Origin: Bradyrhizobium sp. JYMT SZCCT0428
GTDB lineage: Bacteria > Pseudomonadota > Alphaproteobacteria > Rhizobiales > Xanthobacteraceae
DNA: 64,000 bases
Direction: 5' to 3'
Assembly (NCBI RefSeq): GCF_018131075.1
Contig: NZ_JAFCLS010000028.1
Location: 54,088 to 118,087 of the forward strand
Shown piece after piece: positions 46,684 to 56,494 of this stretch. The notes beneath the pieces are model-generated. The model worked only from the letters and a program-made list of their open reading frames with translations. It was not told the origin of the DNA and ran no database searches. The position numbers and the translations under genes were made by a program. Positions within the stretch are counted from its first letter, which is position 1, and each line of letters starts with the position of its first letter.

Positions 46684-47760
46684 TTAAACCTCGAAAACCT
46701 GCCCGGGCTTCAGGGCCGCAAACCGCTCGCGCGGAATCTTCGCTTCGTCCAGCGCTTCGCCCAATGCAGTCACCGGCGCGTCGATCGCCTCGTCGGTGAG
46801 CTGGAACGTGCCGTGATGATGCGCCAGTGCCGTTTGCGCGCCGCAATCGGCCAGCGCCTTCACGGCGTCCGACGGGTTCATGTGCTGGTCGCGCATGAAC
46901 CAGCGTGGTTCATAGGCGCCGATGGGCAGGATCGCCAGCCGCAGCGGGCCATGTGCTTCGGCGACCCGGCGAAAATGCTTGCCGTCGCCGTAGCCGGAAT
47001 CGCAGACGATGTAGAGTTTGCCAGCCGGAGTCTCCAGCACAAAGCTCGCCCACAGCGCCTTGTTACGGTCGAACAGCCCGCGCGCCGACCAATGCCGCGT
47101 CGGCACCAGGGTCACGGCGATGCCGTTGCCGAGTTCGACGCGATCCTTCCAGTCGAACGCTTCGACTTTGATCGCTTCATCCGCGTCGCGCATGGTGACG
47201 TCATTGCCGAGCGGCGTGATCACGCGCGGCGAAAACACTTTCGCGAGCCTCGACAGCGTCGCCAGATCGAGATGGTCGTAATGGCCGTGCGACACCAGCA
47301 CGACATCGATCTTCGGCAGCGCGTCGAACGCGATACCGGGATCGTTGTGCCGCTTCGGCCCGGCCCAGGAAAACGGCGAAGCCCGCATCGACCACACCGG
47401 ATCGACGAGAATGTTGAGGCCGCCGGTCTGGATCAGCCAGCTCGCATGGCCGACGAACGACAGCCGCACCTTGTTGCCGTCAACGCGCGGCGGCGGCGTA
47501 TCGGCATGCGGGCTCGGCACCCAATCCGGCCAGCTCGCGCGCTGCCGGCCGCCGCCGAACTGCCAGCGCAGTACCTCGGCCAATGATTTCGGCGGCGAAC
47601 CATCCGGATCGAAGAAGGTCAGGCCGTCGAAATGGTCGGAGACGGGGCCGTCATAGGTTTTCATGCGGGACATCCAGACAGACGGCGCACCGGCGGCCAG
47701 GCCGAGACCGGCGAGGACTGCAAAAACACGGCGGCGGGTAATGGGCACGGGCGCGATCAC
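46684..47760 (-). CDS. MBL-fold metallohydrolase, NAPE-PLD/UlaG-like, exported
   Basis: A metallo-beta-lactamase-fold hydrolase of about 358 aa. An N-terminal hydrophobic segment preceded by arginines (ITRRRVFAVLAGLGLAAGA) looks like a signal or anchor, possibly Tat-like. Metal ligands are in VSHGHYDHLD (HxHxDH), with further histidines in TRHWSARG and ALAHHHGTF. SFVGHASWLIQTGGLNILVDPVWS is typical of the NAPE-PLD/RomA-like group. The start is uncertain: GTG at 47760 or 47748 fits better than an ATG at 47838 because a TATAAC-like -10 lies between. Substrate unknown. Confidence 0.85.
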   Translation of the reverse strand: MIAPVPITRRRVFAVLAGLGLAAGAPSVWMSRMKTYDGPVSDHFDGLTFFDPDGSPPKSLAEVLRWQFGGGRQRASWPDWVPSPHADTPPPRVDGNKVRLSFVGHASWLIQTGGLNILVDPVWSMRASPFSWAGPKRHNDPGIAFDALPKIDVVLVSHGHYDHLDLATLSRLAKVFSPRVITPLGNDVTMRDADEAIKVEAFDWKDRVELGNGIAVTLVPTRHWSARGLFDRNKALWASFVLETPAGKLYIVCDSGYGDGKHFRRVAEAHGPLRLAILPIGAYEPRWFMRDQHMNPSDAVKALADCGAQTALAHHHGTFQLTDEAIDAPVTALGEALDEAKIPRERFAALKPGQVFEV

Positions 47761-48089
47761 ATAGAGCGGGAGAAGGGTACGGGGCGTTATATGGCGTGCG
47801 CGGACCAAGTTGGAACCCGCGGCGGAGAGAACGCTCACCGATCCGCTATTTCGACATAAAATATAGTTACTTCAATGCTTTAAGTCAGAAACACTCGGGC
47901 ATTTACCCCTAGTTTCTCCTTGACTTTGATGGCTTCCGGGCGTTTAACCCCGGCACTTCTCGGAAAGACGTTCTTTTCGACCCGCCGCCCGGCCCTTGAG
48001 ACCGGAGGCCAACGCCCGACAGCGCGATGCGCCCTCGGGCGTAAACGTGTTTGGAAATTCGTCCTGAGGCAGGACAGAGGATAACGGCA
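47761..48089. other. Divergent intergenic region before ffh
   Basis: About 330 bp between the MBL gene (minus) and ffh (plus). It holds a good ffh promoter candidate (47920-47948) and several short GC-rich inverted repeats near 47990-48040. No gene is recognised. Confidence 0.6.
47920..47948 (+). promoter_or_regulatory. Candidate sigma-70-type promoter for ffh
   Basis: TTGACT (47920-47925), a 17-bp spacer, then TTTAAC (47943-47948), about 140 bp before the ffh start. The preceding C gives CTTGAC, common in alphaproteobacterial -35 boxes. Confidence 0.5.
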
Positions 48090-49637
48090 TTGTTCGACAA
48101 TCTGTCGGAAAAGCTTGGTGGGATACTCGATCGGCTGACGGGGCGCGGGGCGCTGTCCGAAAAGGACGTCGATGCCGCGATGCGCGAGGTGCGCCGCGCG
48201 CTGCTCGAGGCCGACGTCTCGCTCGACGTCGTCCGAAGCTTCATCGACCGCGTGCGCGAGCAGGCGATCGGCGCCACCGTCGTCAAGTCGGTCACCCCCG
48301 GCCAGATGGTGGTCAAGATCGTCCATGACGAGCTGGTCGCCACGCTCGGCGCCGACGGCCAGACCATCGACCTCAATGCGGTGCCGCCGGTCGCGATCAT
48401 GATGGTCGGTCTGCAGGGCTCCGGCAAAACCACGACCACCGCAAAACTCGCCCGCCGCATGACCCAGCGCGACAAGCGCAAGGTGCTGATGGCCTCGCTC
48501 GACATCTATCGCCCCGCGGCGATGGAGCAGCTCGCCGTGCTCGGGCGCGATCTCGACATTCCGACGCTGCCGATCGTGGCCGGCCAGAAGCCGGCGCACA
48601 TTGCCAAGCGTGCGCTGGAAGCCGCCAAGCTCGGCGGCTACGACGTGGTGCTGCTCGACACCGCCGGCCGCACCACGCTCGATGAAGAGATGATGTCGGA
48701 GGCCGCGGAAATCAAAACCGTCGCCAGCCCGCATGAAGTGCTGCTGGTCGCGGATTCTCTGACCGGCCAGGACGCAGTCAATCTTGCGCGCTCGTTCGAC
48801 CAGCGCGTCGGCCTCACCGGCATCGTGCTGACAAGGGTTGATGGCGACGGCCGCGGCGGCGCCGCGCTGTCGATGCGCGCGGTCACGGGAAAGCCGATCA
48901 AGCTGATCGGTACCGGTGAAAAGACTGATGCGCTGGAGGATTTCCACCCCAGCCGTATCGCCGGCCGCATCCTCGGCATGGGCGACGTGGTGTCGCTGGT
49001 CGAGAAGGCGGCGGCGAATATCGACGCCGAAAAGGCCGCGCGCGTCGCCGAGAAGATGCGCAAGGGCCAGTTCGATCTGGCCGACATGCGCGAGCAATTG
49101 CTGCAGATGGCGAACATGGGCGGCATCAGCGGCCTGATGGGCATGATGCCCGGCATCGCCAAGATGAAGAACCAGATCGCCAACGCCGGGATCGACGACA
49201 AGATCATCAAGCGCCAGGTCGCGGTGATCGATTCGATGACGCGGCAGGAGCGCAAGAGCCCCGACCTTTTGAAAGCCAGCCGCAAGAAGCGCATCGCGGC
49301 CGGCGCCGGCGTCAAGGTCGAGGAAGTCAACAAGCTCCTGAAGATGCACCGGAACATGGCCGACATGATGAAGGCGATGGGTTCGGGCAAGCGCGGCCCG
49401 ATGGCCGGCATCGCGCAGGCGATGGGATTTGGCGGCGGCGGCATGCCGTCGGCCGAACAGATGAAGGCGCTGGCGGAGAAAATGCCGGGTGGCGCAGGCC
49501 CGGGCGGCATGCCCGCGCTGCCGAAGGATATTCCGGTGGGCTTGCGTCAGGGCCTGCCGAATTTGCCGGGCCTCACGGGCCTCAGCGGCAAGCCGACGCT
49601 GCCGGGCCTCGGCGGCTTCCCCGGCAAGAAGAAATAA
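48090..49637 (+). CDS. ffh: Signal recognition particle protein Ffh
   Basis: The SRP GTPase (515 aa) binds signal peptides and 4.5S RNA. The start is the TTG at 48090, reading (M)FDNLSEKLGGILDRLTGRG, with AGAGG nine bases upstream; the in-frame TTG at 48051 adds unrelated residues. N domain first, then G domain with P-loop GLQGSGKT at 107-114, DTAGRTTLDEEMM and TRVDGDGRGGAAL. The Met/Gly-rich M domain ends with repeated GG and LPGL units. It leads the ffh-rpsP-rimM-trmD-rplS cluster. Confidence 0.97.
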   Translation: MFDNLSEKLGGILDRLTGRGALSEKDVDAAMREVRRALLEADVSLDVVRSFIDRVREQAIGATVVKSVTPGQMVVKIVHDELVATLGADGQTIDLNAVPPVAIMMVGLQGSGKTTTTAKLARRMTQRDKRKVLMASLDIYRPAAMEQLAVLGRDLDIPTLPIVAGQKPAHIAKRALEAAKLGGYDVVLLDTAGRTTLDEEMMSEAAEIKTVASPHEVLLVADSLTGQDAVNLARSFDQRVGLTGIVLTRVDGDGRGGAALSMRAVTGKPIKLIGTGEKTDALEDFHPSRIAGRILGMGDVVSLVEKAAANIDAEKAARVAEKMRKGQFDLADMREQLLQMANMGGISGLMGMMPGIAKMKNQIANAGIDDKIIKRQVAVIDSMTRQERKSPDLLKASRKKRIAAGAGVKVEEVNKLLKMHRNMADMMKAMGSGKRGPMAGIAQAMGFGGGGMPSAEQMKALAEKMPGGAGPGGMPALPKDIPVGLRQGLPNLPGLTGLSGKPTLPGLGGFPGKKK

Positions 49638-49688
49638 TCGCGATCAATTCACCCTCATTCACATCAAACCAAACTTACGGAGACTAAA

Positions 49689-50021
49689 ATGTCAGTCGTT
49701 ATCCGCCTCGCTCGCGCAGGCACCAAGAAGCGCCCGGTCTATCACGTCGTCGTCGCCGACTCGCGCTTTCCCCGCGACGGCCGCTTCATCGAGCGTCTCG
49801 GCCATTTCAATCCGCTGCTGCCGAAGGACAACGAAGCCCGCCTCAAGCTCGACATGGACAAGGTCAAGTCCTGGCTCGCCAAGGGCGCGCAGCCGTCCGA
49901 CCGCGTCACCCGTTTCCTCGATGCCGCCGGTGTCGTGAAGCGTGCCGCGCGCAACAACCCGGAAAAGGCCGTGCCGCGCAAGGAGCGCAAGGCCGCCGCC
50001 GAAGCCGCCGCGAAGTCATAA
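49689..50021 (+). CDS. rpsP: 30S ribosomal protein S16
   Basis: The 110-aa S16, an assembly protein of the 30S body. It reads SVVIRLARAGTKKRPVYHVV, then DSRFPRDGRFIERLGHFNPL, both diagnostic. The C-terminal Lys/Ala-rich tail is typical of alphaproteobacteria. It follows ffh by 51 bp with GGAGACTAAA before the ATG. Confidence 0.98.
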   Translation: MSVVIRLARAGTKKRPVYHVVVADSRFPRDGRFIERLGHFNPLLPKDNEARLKLDMDKVKSWLAKGAQPSDRVTRFLDAAGVVKRAARNNPEKAVPRKERKAAAEAAAKS

Positions 50022-50040
50022 GCGTTAGCGGCGCGGGGCG

Positions 50041-50565
50041 GTGGCAGCACCGATTTGTGTCGCCCGGATCGGCGCCGCGCATGGCGTGCGCGGCGCGGTA
50101 AAACTGTGGACGTTTACCGAAGACCCGCTGGCCGTGAGGGATTACGGTCCGCTGACGACCAAGGACGGCGCGCGCCAGTTCGAGCTGGCGCATGCCCGTG
50201 AGGCGAAAGATCATCTGGTCGCGACGTTCAAAGGCGTCGCCACCCGCGAGGACGCCGAACGACTCAACGGCATCGAGCTCTACATCGCGCGCGACAAGCT
50301 GCCTGAGACCGACGACGACGAATATTACCATGCCGATCTGATCGGGCTCGCCGCGGTGAATGCCGCCAACGAACCGCTCGGCCGCGTCGCCGCGATCCAC
50401 AATTTCGGCGCCGGCGATATCATCGAGATCGCACCATCGCAGGGCCCGACGATGCTGCTGCCGTTCACCAATGCCGTGGTGCCGACGGTCGACCTTGCGG
50501 GCGGCCGCGTCGTGATAGAACTGCCCAAGGAAATTGAGGGCGACGACGTTCCGACACTTACGTGA
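50041..50565 (+). CDS. rimM: Ribosome maturation factor RimM
   Basis: A 174-aa 30S maturation factor that binds S19 and helps fold the 16S head. It has the N-terminal barrel (ICVARIGAAHGVRGAVKLWTF) and the PRC-barrel C-terminal domain (YYHADLIGLAAVN, VIELPKEIE). The start codon is GTG at 50041, 19 bp after rpsP. Its stop at 50565 is followed 11 bases later by a tandem repeat that leads to trmD. Confidence 0.95.
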   Translation: MAAPICVARIGAAHGVRGAVKLWTFTEDPLAVRDYGPLTTKDGARQFELAHAREAKDHLVATFKGVATREDAERLNGIELYIARDKLPETDDDEYYHADLIGLAAVNAANEPLGRVAAIHNFGAGDIIEIAPSQGPTMLLPFTNAVVPTVDLAGGRVVIELPKEIEGDDVPTLT

Positions 50566-50576
50566 TCGGTTATTGT

Positions 50577-50622
50577 ATGACCTATTTGAAATGACCTATT
50601 TCAAATGACCTGTTTCAAATGA
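50577..50622 (+). repeat. 14-bp tandem repeat forming chained mini-ORFs before trmD
   Basis: ATGACCT recurs at 50577, 50591, 50605 and 50619, exactly every 14 bases. Each of the first three ATGs opens a 5-codon frame (Met-Thr-x-x-Lys, then TGA) whose TGA overlaps the next ATG as ATGA. The fourth ATG is the trmD start. This lets a ribosome stop and restart stepwise into trmD. Confidence 0.85.
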
Positions 50623-51350
50623 CCTGGCGCGCCACCATCCTCACGCTATTCCCGGACATGTTTCCGGGCCCGCTCGGCGTCAGCCTGGCGGGCAAGGCAC
50701 TGGCCTCCGGGCTGTGGGCGCTGGAAGCCCGCGACATCAGGGCATCGGCCACCGACCGCCACCGCAGCGTTGACGATACTCCGGCCGGCGGCGGGCCCGG
50801 CATGGTGCTGCGCGCCGACGTCCTGGCTGCGGCGATCGACGCCGCCGATACCGGCCAGTCCCCTCCAAAGGATCGACCAAGGCTCCTGATGAGCCCCCGA
50901 GGTCGGCCATTGACCCAGTCCCGGGTGATTGAGCTCGCGGCAGGTCCCGGGCCGCTGATCGTCTGCGGCCGGTTCGAGGGCATCGACGAGCGGGTGATTG
51001 CGGCCCGCGGGCTCGAGGAGGTCTCGATCGGCGATTACGTGCTGTCGGGCGGTGAAGTCGCCGCCATGGTGCTGGTCGACGCCTGTGTCCGGCTCTTGCC
51101 GGGGGTCATGGGAAGGCTGGCCTCGGGGACCGAAGAGAGCTTTTCCGAGGGACTACTGGAATACCCTCAATATACCCGCCCGCAGGAGTTCGAGGGCCGG
51201 ACAATCCCGGAAATCCTCACTTCCGGCGACCATGCCAAGGTCGCCGCCTGGCGCCAGGCCGAGGCTGAAGCCCTGACAAGGGCGCGGCGACCGGATTTGT
51301 GGGCGATTAAGGCGCGCCAAAAACGCCCAAAAAGCACGACAGACGGGTGA
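50619..51350 (+). CDS. trmD: tRNA (guanine-N1)-methyltransferase TrmD
   Basis: A 243-aa knotted SPOUT methyltransferase that makes m1G37 and prevents +1 frameshifting. The start MTWRATILTLFPDMFPGPLG is typical, as are DDTPAGGGPGMVLRADVL, LLMSPRGRPLTQ, the SAM-binding knot CGRFEGIDERVI, and SIGDYVLSGGE. The C-terminal RRPDLWAI is present. There is no strong ribosome site directly before the ATG; instead three ATGA-linked mini-ORFs lead in. Confidence 0.96.
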   Translation: MTWRATILTLFPDMFPGPLGVSLAGKALASGLWALEARDIRASATDRHRSVDDTPAGGGPGMVLRADVLAAAIDAADTGQSPPKDRPRLLMSPRGRPLTQSRVIELAAGPGPLIVCGRFEGIDERVIAARGLEEVSIGDYVLSGGEVAAMVLVDACVRLLPGVMGRLASGTEESFSEGLLEYPQYTRPQEFEGRTIPEILTSGDHAKVAAWRQAEAEALTRARRPDLWAIKARQKRPKSTTDG

Positions 51351-51464
51351 CAAGCGCGCTTTGATGCCTTATACGGGCGCCAAATCCGCAGCATACAGCA
51401 GGATAGATGGACGTTCGCGCAGCCCGCGCTGGACTGGCTGGGCGCGCCGCCGATGGAGATTTCA

Positions 51465-51845
51465 ATGAACATCATTCAACAGCTCGAAAAAGAGCAATTC
51501 GACAAATTGGCCTCGACCAAGTCGATCCCCGAATTCGGCCCCGGCGACACCGTGATCGTCAACGTCAAGGTGGTCGAAGGCGAGCGCACCCGCGTGCAGG
51601 CCTATGAAGGCGTCTGCATCGGCCGTTCCGGCGGCGGGCTCAATGAGAGCTTCACCGTTCGCAAGATTTCCTACGGCGAAGGCGTGGAGCGCGTCTTCCC
51701 GGTAATGTCGCCGATGATCGACTCGATCAAGGTGGTGCGCCGCGGCAAGGTGCGTCGCGCCAAGCTGTATTACCTGCGCCAACTGCGCGGCAAGTCGGCC
51801 CGCATCGTCGAGAAGACCGAGCGTGCGGCCGCCGTCGGCGAGTAA
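51465..51845 (+). CDS. rplS: 50S ribosomal protein L19
   Basis: The 126-aa L19, located at the 30S-50S interface. It reads MNIIQQLEKEQFDKLAS, then FGPGDTVIVNVKVVEGERTR, QAYEGVCIGRSGGGLNESFT and RRGKVRRAKLYYLR, all diagnostic. GGAG six bases before the ATG at 51465 fixes the start; an upstream in-frame ATG is ignored. A strong terminator follows. Confidence 0.98.
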   Translation: MNIIQQLEKEQFDKLASTKSIPEFGPGDTVIVNVKVVEGERTRVQAYEGVCIGRSGGGLNESFTVRKISYGEGVERVFPVMSPMIDSIKVVRRGKVRRAKLYYLRQLRGKSARIVEKTERAAAVGE

Positions 51846-51873
51846 TTCGTCTCCTGCAGGGGGATGTGACCAA

Positions 51874-51903
51874 AAGCGCGGGGTTTTGCCCCGCGCTTTT
51901 TTG
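51874..51903 (+). terminator. Rho-independent terminator after rplS
   Basis: AGCGCGGGG (51875-51883) pairs perfectly with CCCCGCGCT (51889-51897), five-base loop, followed by TTTTTT. It ends the ffh-rplS cluster. Confidence 0.95.
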
Positions 51904-51911
51904 TTGGCCTT

Positions 51912-51987
51912 GTCGTTGCGAGCGGAGCGAAGCAATCCATACGTCCCCAGCCGCGCTATGGATTGCTTCGCTGGGCTCGCAATGACG
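51912..51987. repeat. Palindromic intergenic repeat, family B copy 3
   Basis: GTCGTTGCGAGCGGAGCGAA..GCAATCCAT and ATGGATTGCTTCGC..GCTCGCAATGAC are inverted. It is slightly shorter than the other B copies. It lies just after the rplS terminator. Confidence 0.88.
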
Positions 51988-52039
51988 GTGGATATAAACG
52001 CATATCGCGCTTAGATACCTCATGTGCTATGAGGCTAGA

Positions 52040-52174
52040 ATGGTTCCAGATCAAACCAGCTTTGCAGGCCGGCGCGTTGATCCCTTCGTGATCGACGACC
52101 GCTCGCGCCTGCCCGGCCGTTTCTTCGGACGCTTTGCGACCTCGGCGACGTCAGAGCTTAGCTGCGGCCTTTGA
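52040..52174 (+). CDS. Possible 44-codon upstream ORF before leuC
   Basis: An ATG at 52040 with GAGG six bases upstream opens a 44-codon frame (starts MVPDQTSFAGRRVDPFVID, ends SELSCGL) that stops 78 bases before leuC. It could be a leader peptide. It has only four Leu codons and no run of them, so a classical leucine attenuator is not evident. After it come three near-repeats of CGCGCTGA between about 52178 and 52222. It may also be chance. Confidence 0.3.
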   Translation: MVPDQTSFAGRRVDPFVIDDRSRLPGRFFGRFATSATSELSCGL

Positions 52175-52252
52175 TGCCGCGCTGACTGCCCGTTGCTTGC
52201 GCTGATAACCGCGCTGACCGCTCACACAGAATCATTTTTGGAGCTTACGCTC

Positions 52253-53659
<1,407 letters not shown>

Positions 53660-53758
53660 CGCGCGTTGCCTCAACATCGAGGCGTTCTGGCAAGGCCTCG
53701 TTAAGGCGCGGGGCGCAGACTGGCTGCTTGCGGGAATGATCATCGCGAGGAGCCTGAA

Positions 53759-53968
53759 GTGGCCGATAAACCAGAATATGTCGATATGATCAGCGAGGCG
53801 ACGCGCCAGAGCCGGCGCAACGTCTCGCGCATCGTCGATCTCGTCCCCGCCACACCCAAGGACACAAGGCGCCTCAGCAACTGGCCGCCAGAGCACTGGC
53901 GGGAATGGCGGCTGGAAGCGCTGACGCCGTGGAAGATCAAGCCCTGGAAGGGCAAGGACTGGGACTGA
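53759..53968 (+). CDS. Small conserved hypothetical protein
   Basis: A 69-aa soluble protein starting at a GTG (53759) with GAGGAG about nine bases upstream. It is charged and Trp-rich towards the end (NWPPEHWREWRLEALTPWKIKPWKG). No known domain. Its good ribosome site and a terminator right after support a real gene. It follows leuC by about 100 bp. Confidence 0.7.
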   Translation: MADKPEYVDMISEATRQSRRNVSRIVDLVPATPKDTRRLSNWPPEHWREWRLEALTPWKIKPWKGKDWD

Positions 53969-53998
53969 GCCTGCGCGCTCGTCACGCTATTCAGAAAA

Positions 53999-54028
53999 CA
54001 GGCGCCCCAGCGGGCGCCTGCTTTGTTT
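53999..54028 (+). terminator. Rho-independent terminator after the small gene
   Basis: CAGGCGCCC (53999-54007) pairs perfectly with GGGCGCCTG (54012-54020), four-base loop, followed by CTTTGTTT. It may also terminate leuC. Confidence 0.9.
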
Positions 54029-54280
54029 CAACTCACCCTGGCCAAGGGGTTTGATGAGGCTCAGCCGCGCCTCGTCGGGAACTCGATCCGGCAGCGTCAA
54101 CACTTTGCTAACGGCCGGCTGGTAAACTGACCCTTAACCAATCAGAAAATCGATAGCTGGCTTCGGATCCCCTCATGTCGGGGGCTTGATCCGGCGTGGC
54201 GCCGTGCCGGCACGGGCGCGGTTCTCAGGCCGGTCGCAGCGGTTCGGCAGCAGCAAATTTCACTCCAGAGAGATCCAGAA
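54029..54280 (+). promoter_or_regulatory. Leader of the chemoreceptor gene
   Basis: About 250 bp without a gene. A near-CtrA site TAAA-N7-TTAACC lies at 54123-54139, one base off the consensus first half. The rest shows no clear promoter. CtrA controls motility genes in several alphaproteobacteria, so it is worth noting; binding is unproven. Confidence 0.35.
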
Positions 54281-55978
54281 ATGATCGCCAGATTTCAGAA
54301 CCTGCCCATTATTGCCAAGATCGCGGTGCCTGCCGCGATCGTCGCCCTTGTGGCAGTCGGGATCGTCGTCCAGGCCTCGATGGCGCTGAGCAACCTTTCC
54401 GCGACGGCGGCGAGCCTCGTCGACGGCAACGCGATGCGGGTGCAATACAGCCTGCAGGCCGAGAGCCATTTCAACAGCGCCGCGGTGAGCGAGAAGAACG
54501 TCATCCTCTCCGGCACCGACGCCAAGGCGATCAGCCAGAACGTCGAGTCCTATGGCAAGGCCACCGATGCCACGCTGGAAGCAATCGATCGGCTGGCGAC
54601 CGTCACCACCGCTCCCGAGCAGCGCCAGTTGATCGACACCATGCGAACCGCGGTCAAGGACCGCCGGGTCGCCAGCGCCAAGGTGTTCGAACTAGCGGCC
54701 GCGGGCAAGATGGAAGAAGCCTTCGCCTATTCGCGCAATGTCGTGGCCAAGCATCGCCAGACCGCGATCGCGGCAGTGGGGCAACTCATCACCATCAATA
54801 CGGACGCCATGCGCGCCGCGCGCGACGCGAGCGTCGCCAGCGCCGATTACACCCGTCTTTTACTCCTGGTCGGGGCGATTGTCGGCCTGCTGCTGGCCTT
54901 TGCCATCCTCGGCTGGATCGCGTTCGGCCAGATCGCCCAGCCATTGCGGCGCATGACGCTTGAAATGACCAAGCTTGCCGGAGGCGATCTCGATATTTCG
55001 ATCGTTGGCGCCAACCGGACCGACGAGGTCGGTGGTCTCGCCAAGTCGCTCACCGTCTTCAAGGAGAACGCGATGACGGCGCGACGCCTCGAAGCCGAAC
55101 AGCGCGAGGAGCAGATCCGCAAGGAAGCCCGGCAGCGCGCGATCGAAGGTTACATCGCGACTTTCGACGTCCAGGTCTCCGAAGCCCTGCAAACGCTGAC
55201 CGCGGCGTCGGCCGAGATGCACGCCACCGCCGGCAGCATGACGGCAACGGCGGAGGAAACCAGCCGGCAGGCCACCGCTGTCGCCAACGCCTCCGACGTC
55301 GCCTCCGCGAACGTGCAGACGGTTGCCGTGGCGACCGAGGAACTGCATGCCTCGATCAGCGAAATCTCGCGCCAGGTCGCGCAGGCGTCCCAGACCGCCA
55401 ACCTTGCGGTCGCCGAGACCGACCGCACCAACAAGACCGTCGAGGGCCTGGCCGAAGCGGCACAGAAGATCGGCGAAGTCATTTCGCTGATCCAGAACAT
55501 CGCGTCGCAGACCAACCTGCTGGCGCTCAACGCCACGATCGAAGCGGCGCGCGCCGGCGAGTCCGGCAAGGGCTTTGCCGTCGTCGCCACCGAAGTGAAG
55601 GCGCTTGCCACCCAGACCGCCAAGGCGACGGAGGATATTTCAGCCCAGATCGCCGCCATCCAGCAGGAGACCGGCAACGCCGTGACGGCCATCAAGACGA
55701 TCGGAACGACGATCGCCCAGATGAACGAAATCGCCACGGCGATCGCTGCCGCGGTCGAGCAGCAGAGCGCTGCCACCCGCGACATTGCGCAGAACATCCA
55801 GGAAGTTTCGAAGGGAACGACCGAGGTATCTTCGAACGTCGGCAGCGTCAACGACGCCGCCAACGAGACCGGCGCCGCGGCGTCGGAAGTGCTGACGGCG
55901 GCCGACGACCTCAGCCATCAGTCGGAGAAGCTGCGCGCCGACGTCAACACTTTCCTCGATCTTATTCGCGCTGCCTGA
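54281..55978 (+). CDS. Methyl-accepting chemotaxis protein
   Basis: A 565-aa transmembrane chemoreceptor. First membrane segment about residues 10-33 (IIAKIAVPAAIVALVAVGIVV), a periplasmic four-helix-type domain (about 34-190), second segment about 193-215 (LLLLVGAIVGLLLAFAILGW), a HAMP domain (about 214-270, QPLRRMTLEMTKLAGGDLD) and a long signalling coiled coil. The conserved hairpin tip is about 404-443 (IQNIASQTNLLALNATIEAA, then GKGFAVVATEVKALA). Ligand unknown. No che genes are adjacent, so it is an orphan receptor. Confidence 0.95.
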   Translation: MIARFQNLPIIAKIAVPAAIVALVAVGIVVQASMALSNLSATAASLVDGNAMRVQYSLQAESHFNSAAVSEKNVILSGTDAKAISQNVESYGKATDATLEAIDRLATVTTAPEQRQLIDTMRTAVKDRRVASAKVFELAAAGKMEEAFAYSRNVVAKHRQTAIAAVGQLITINTDAMRAARDASVASADYTRLLLLVGAIVGLLLAFAILGWIAFGQIAQPLRRMTLEMTKLAGGDLDISIVGANRTDEVGGLAKSLTVFKENAMTARRLEAEQREEQIRKEARQRAIEGYIATFDVQVSEALQTLTAASAEMHATAGSMTATAEETSRQATAVANASDVASANVQTVAVATEELHASISEISRQVAQASQTANLAVAETDRTNKTVEGLAEAAQKIGEVISLIQNIASQTNLLALNATIEAARAGESGKGFAVVATEVKALATQTAKATEDISAQIAAIQQETGNAVTAIKTIGTTIAQMNEIATAIAAAVEQQSAATRDIAQNIQEVSKGTTEVSSNVGSVNDAANETGAAASEVLTAADDLSHQSEKLRADVNTFLDLIRAA

Positions 55979-56049
55979 TCCGCTTCCCATTGCGCGAGAA
56001 CGGAATCAACGCCATCACGCTCATCTCCTGAGCGCGATGGCCGCGCCCG

Positions 56050-56358
56050 TCACCAATACGGCCCGAACCCGAAGCCGAAGGTGAACGGCGCCGGTGCGTA
56101 ATAGGGATATGGCCGGTAGTAAGAGGGCCGCGCGTAATAGCGGGGTCCGTAATACGGCCGGTAGTATGGGTACGGTCGATAATATCCGTAACCATAACGG
56201 CGCCCGTAATAGCGTTGCGCGCTGAAGTCGGTCGCACCTGACGTGCCGGCGGTTTGTTGCTTCGTTTGCGACGATGCCGCGGCGGCCGAGTTGACCGCCG
56301 CCGGGCCGGCAAACACCAGAGCGCCCGCGACAGCAGCCGCTCCGATCAAGGTCTTCAT
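56050..56358 (-). CDS. Small exported Tyr/Pro/Arg-rich protein
   Basis: A 102-aa protein starting at the ATG at 56358 (GAGGAAG upstream). Signal peptide about residues 1-28 (KTLIGAAAVAGALVFAGPAA). A Ser/Thr/Gln-rich spacer follows, then a repetitive Tyr/Pro/Arg block (YYRPYPYYRPYYGPRYY pattern). It ends in FTFGFGFGPYW. No named domain. Similar low-complexity exported proteins are common in Bradyrhizobium; the function is unknown and could be envelope-associated. Confidence 0.75.
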   Translation of the reverse strand: MKTLIGAAAVAGALVFAGPAAVNSAAAASSQTKQQTAGTSGATDFSAQRYYGRRYGYGYYRPYPYYRPYYGPRYYARPSYYRPYPYYAPAPFTFGFGFGPYW

Positions 56359-56494
56359 GACAATCTTCCTCTCTCTCCTGATCAAGATCATCAAATAACA
56401 GGCAGCAATCGCGCCCGTTTCGTGGCAGTCACCTTGATGTGAAAACAGGCCCGCGATGAACGGGCCTGTTCACTTCAAAAACGCAAATTCGCGA

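Noticed and set aside
52178..52222. CGCGCTGA near-repeats as a CRISPR-like array
   Set aside because: Only three short, imperfect units without regular spacers.
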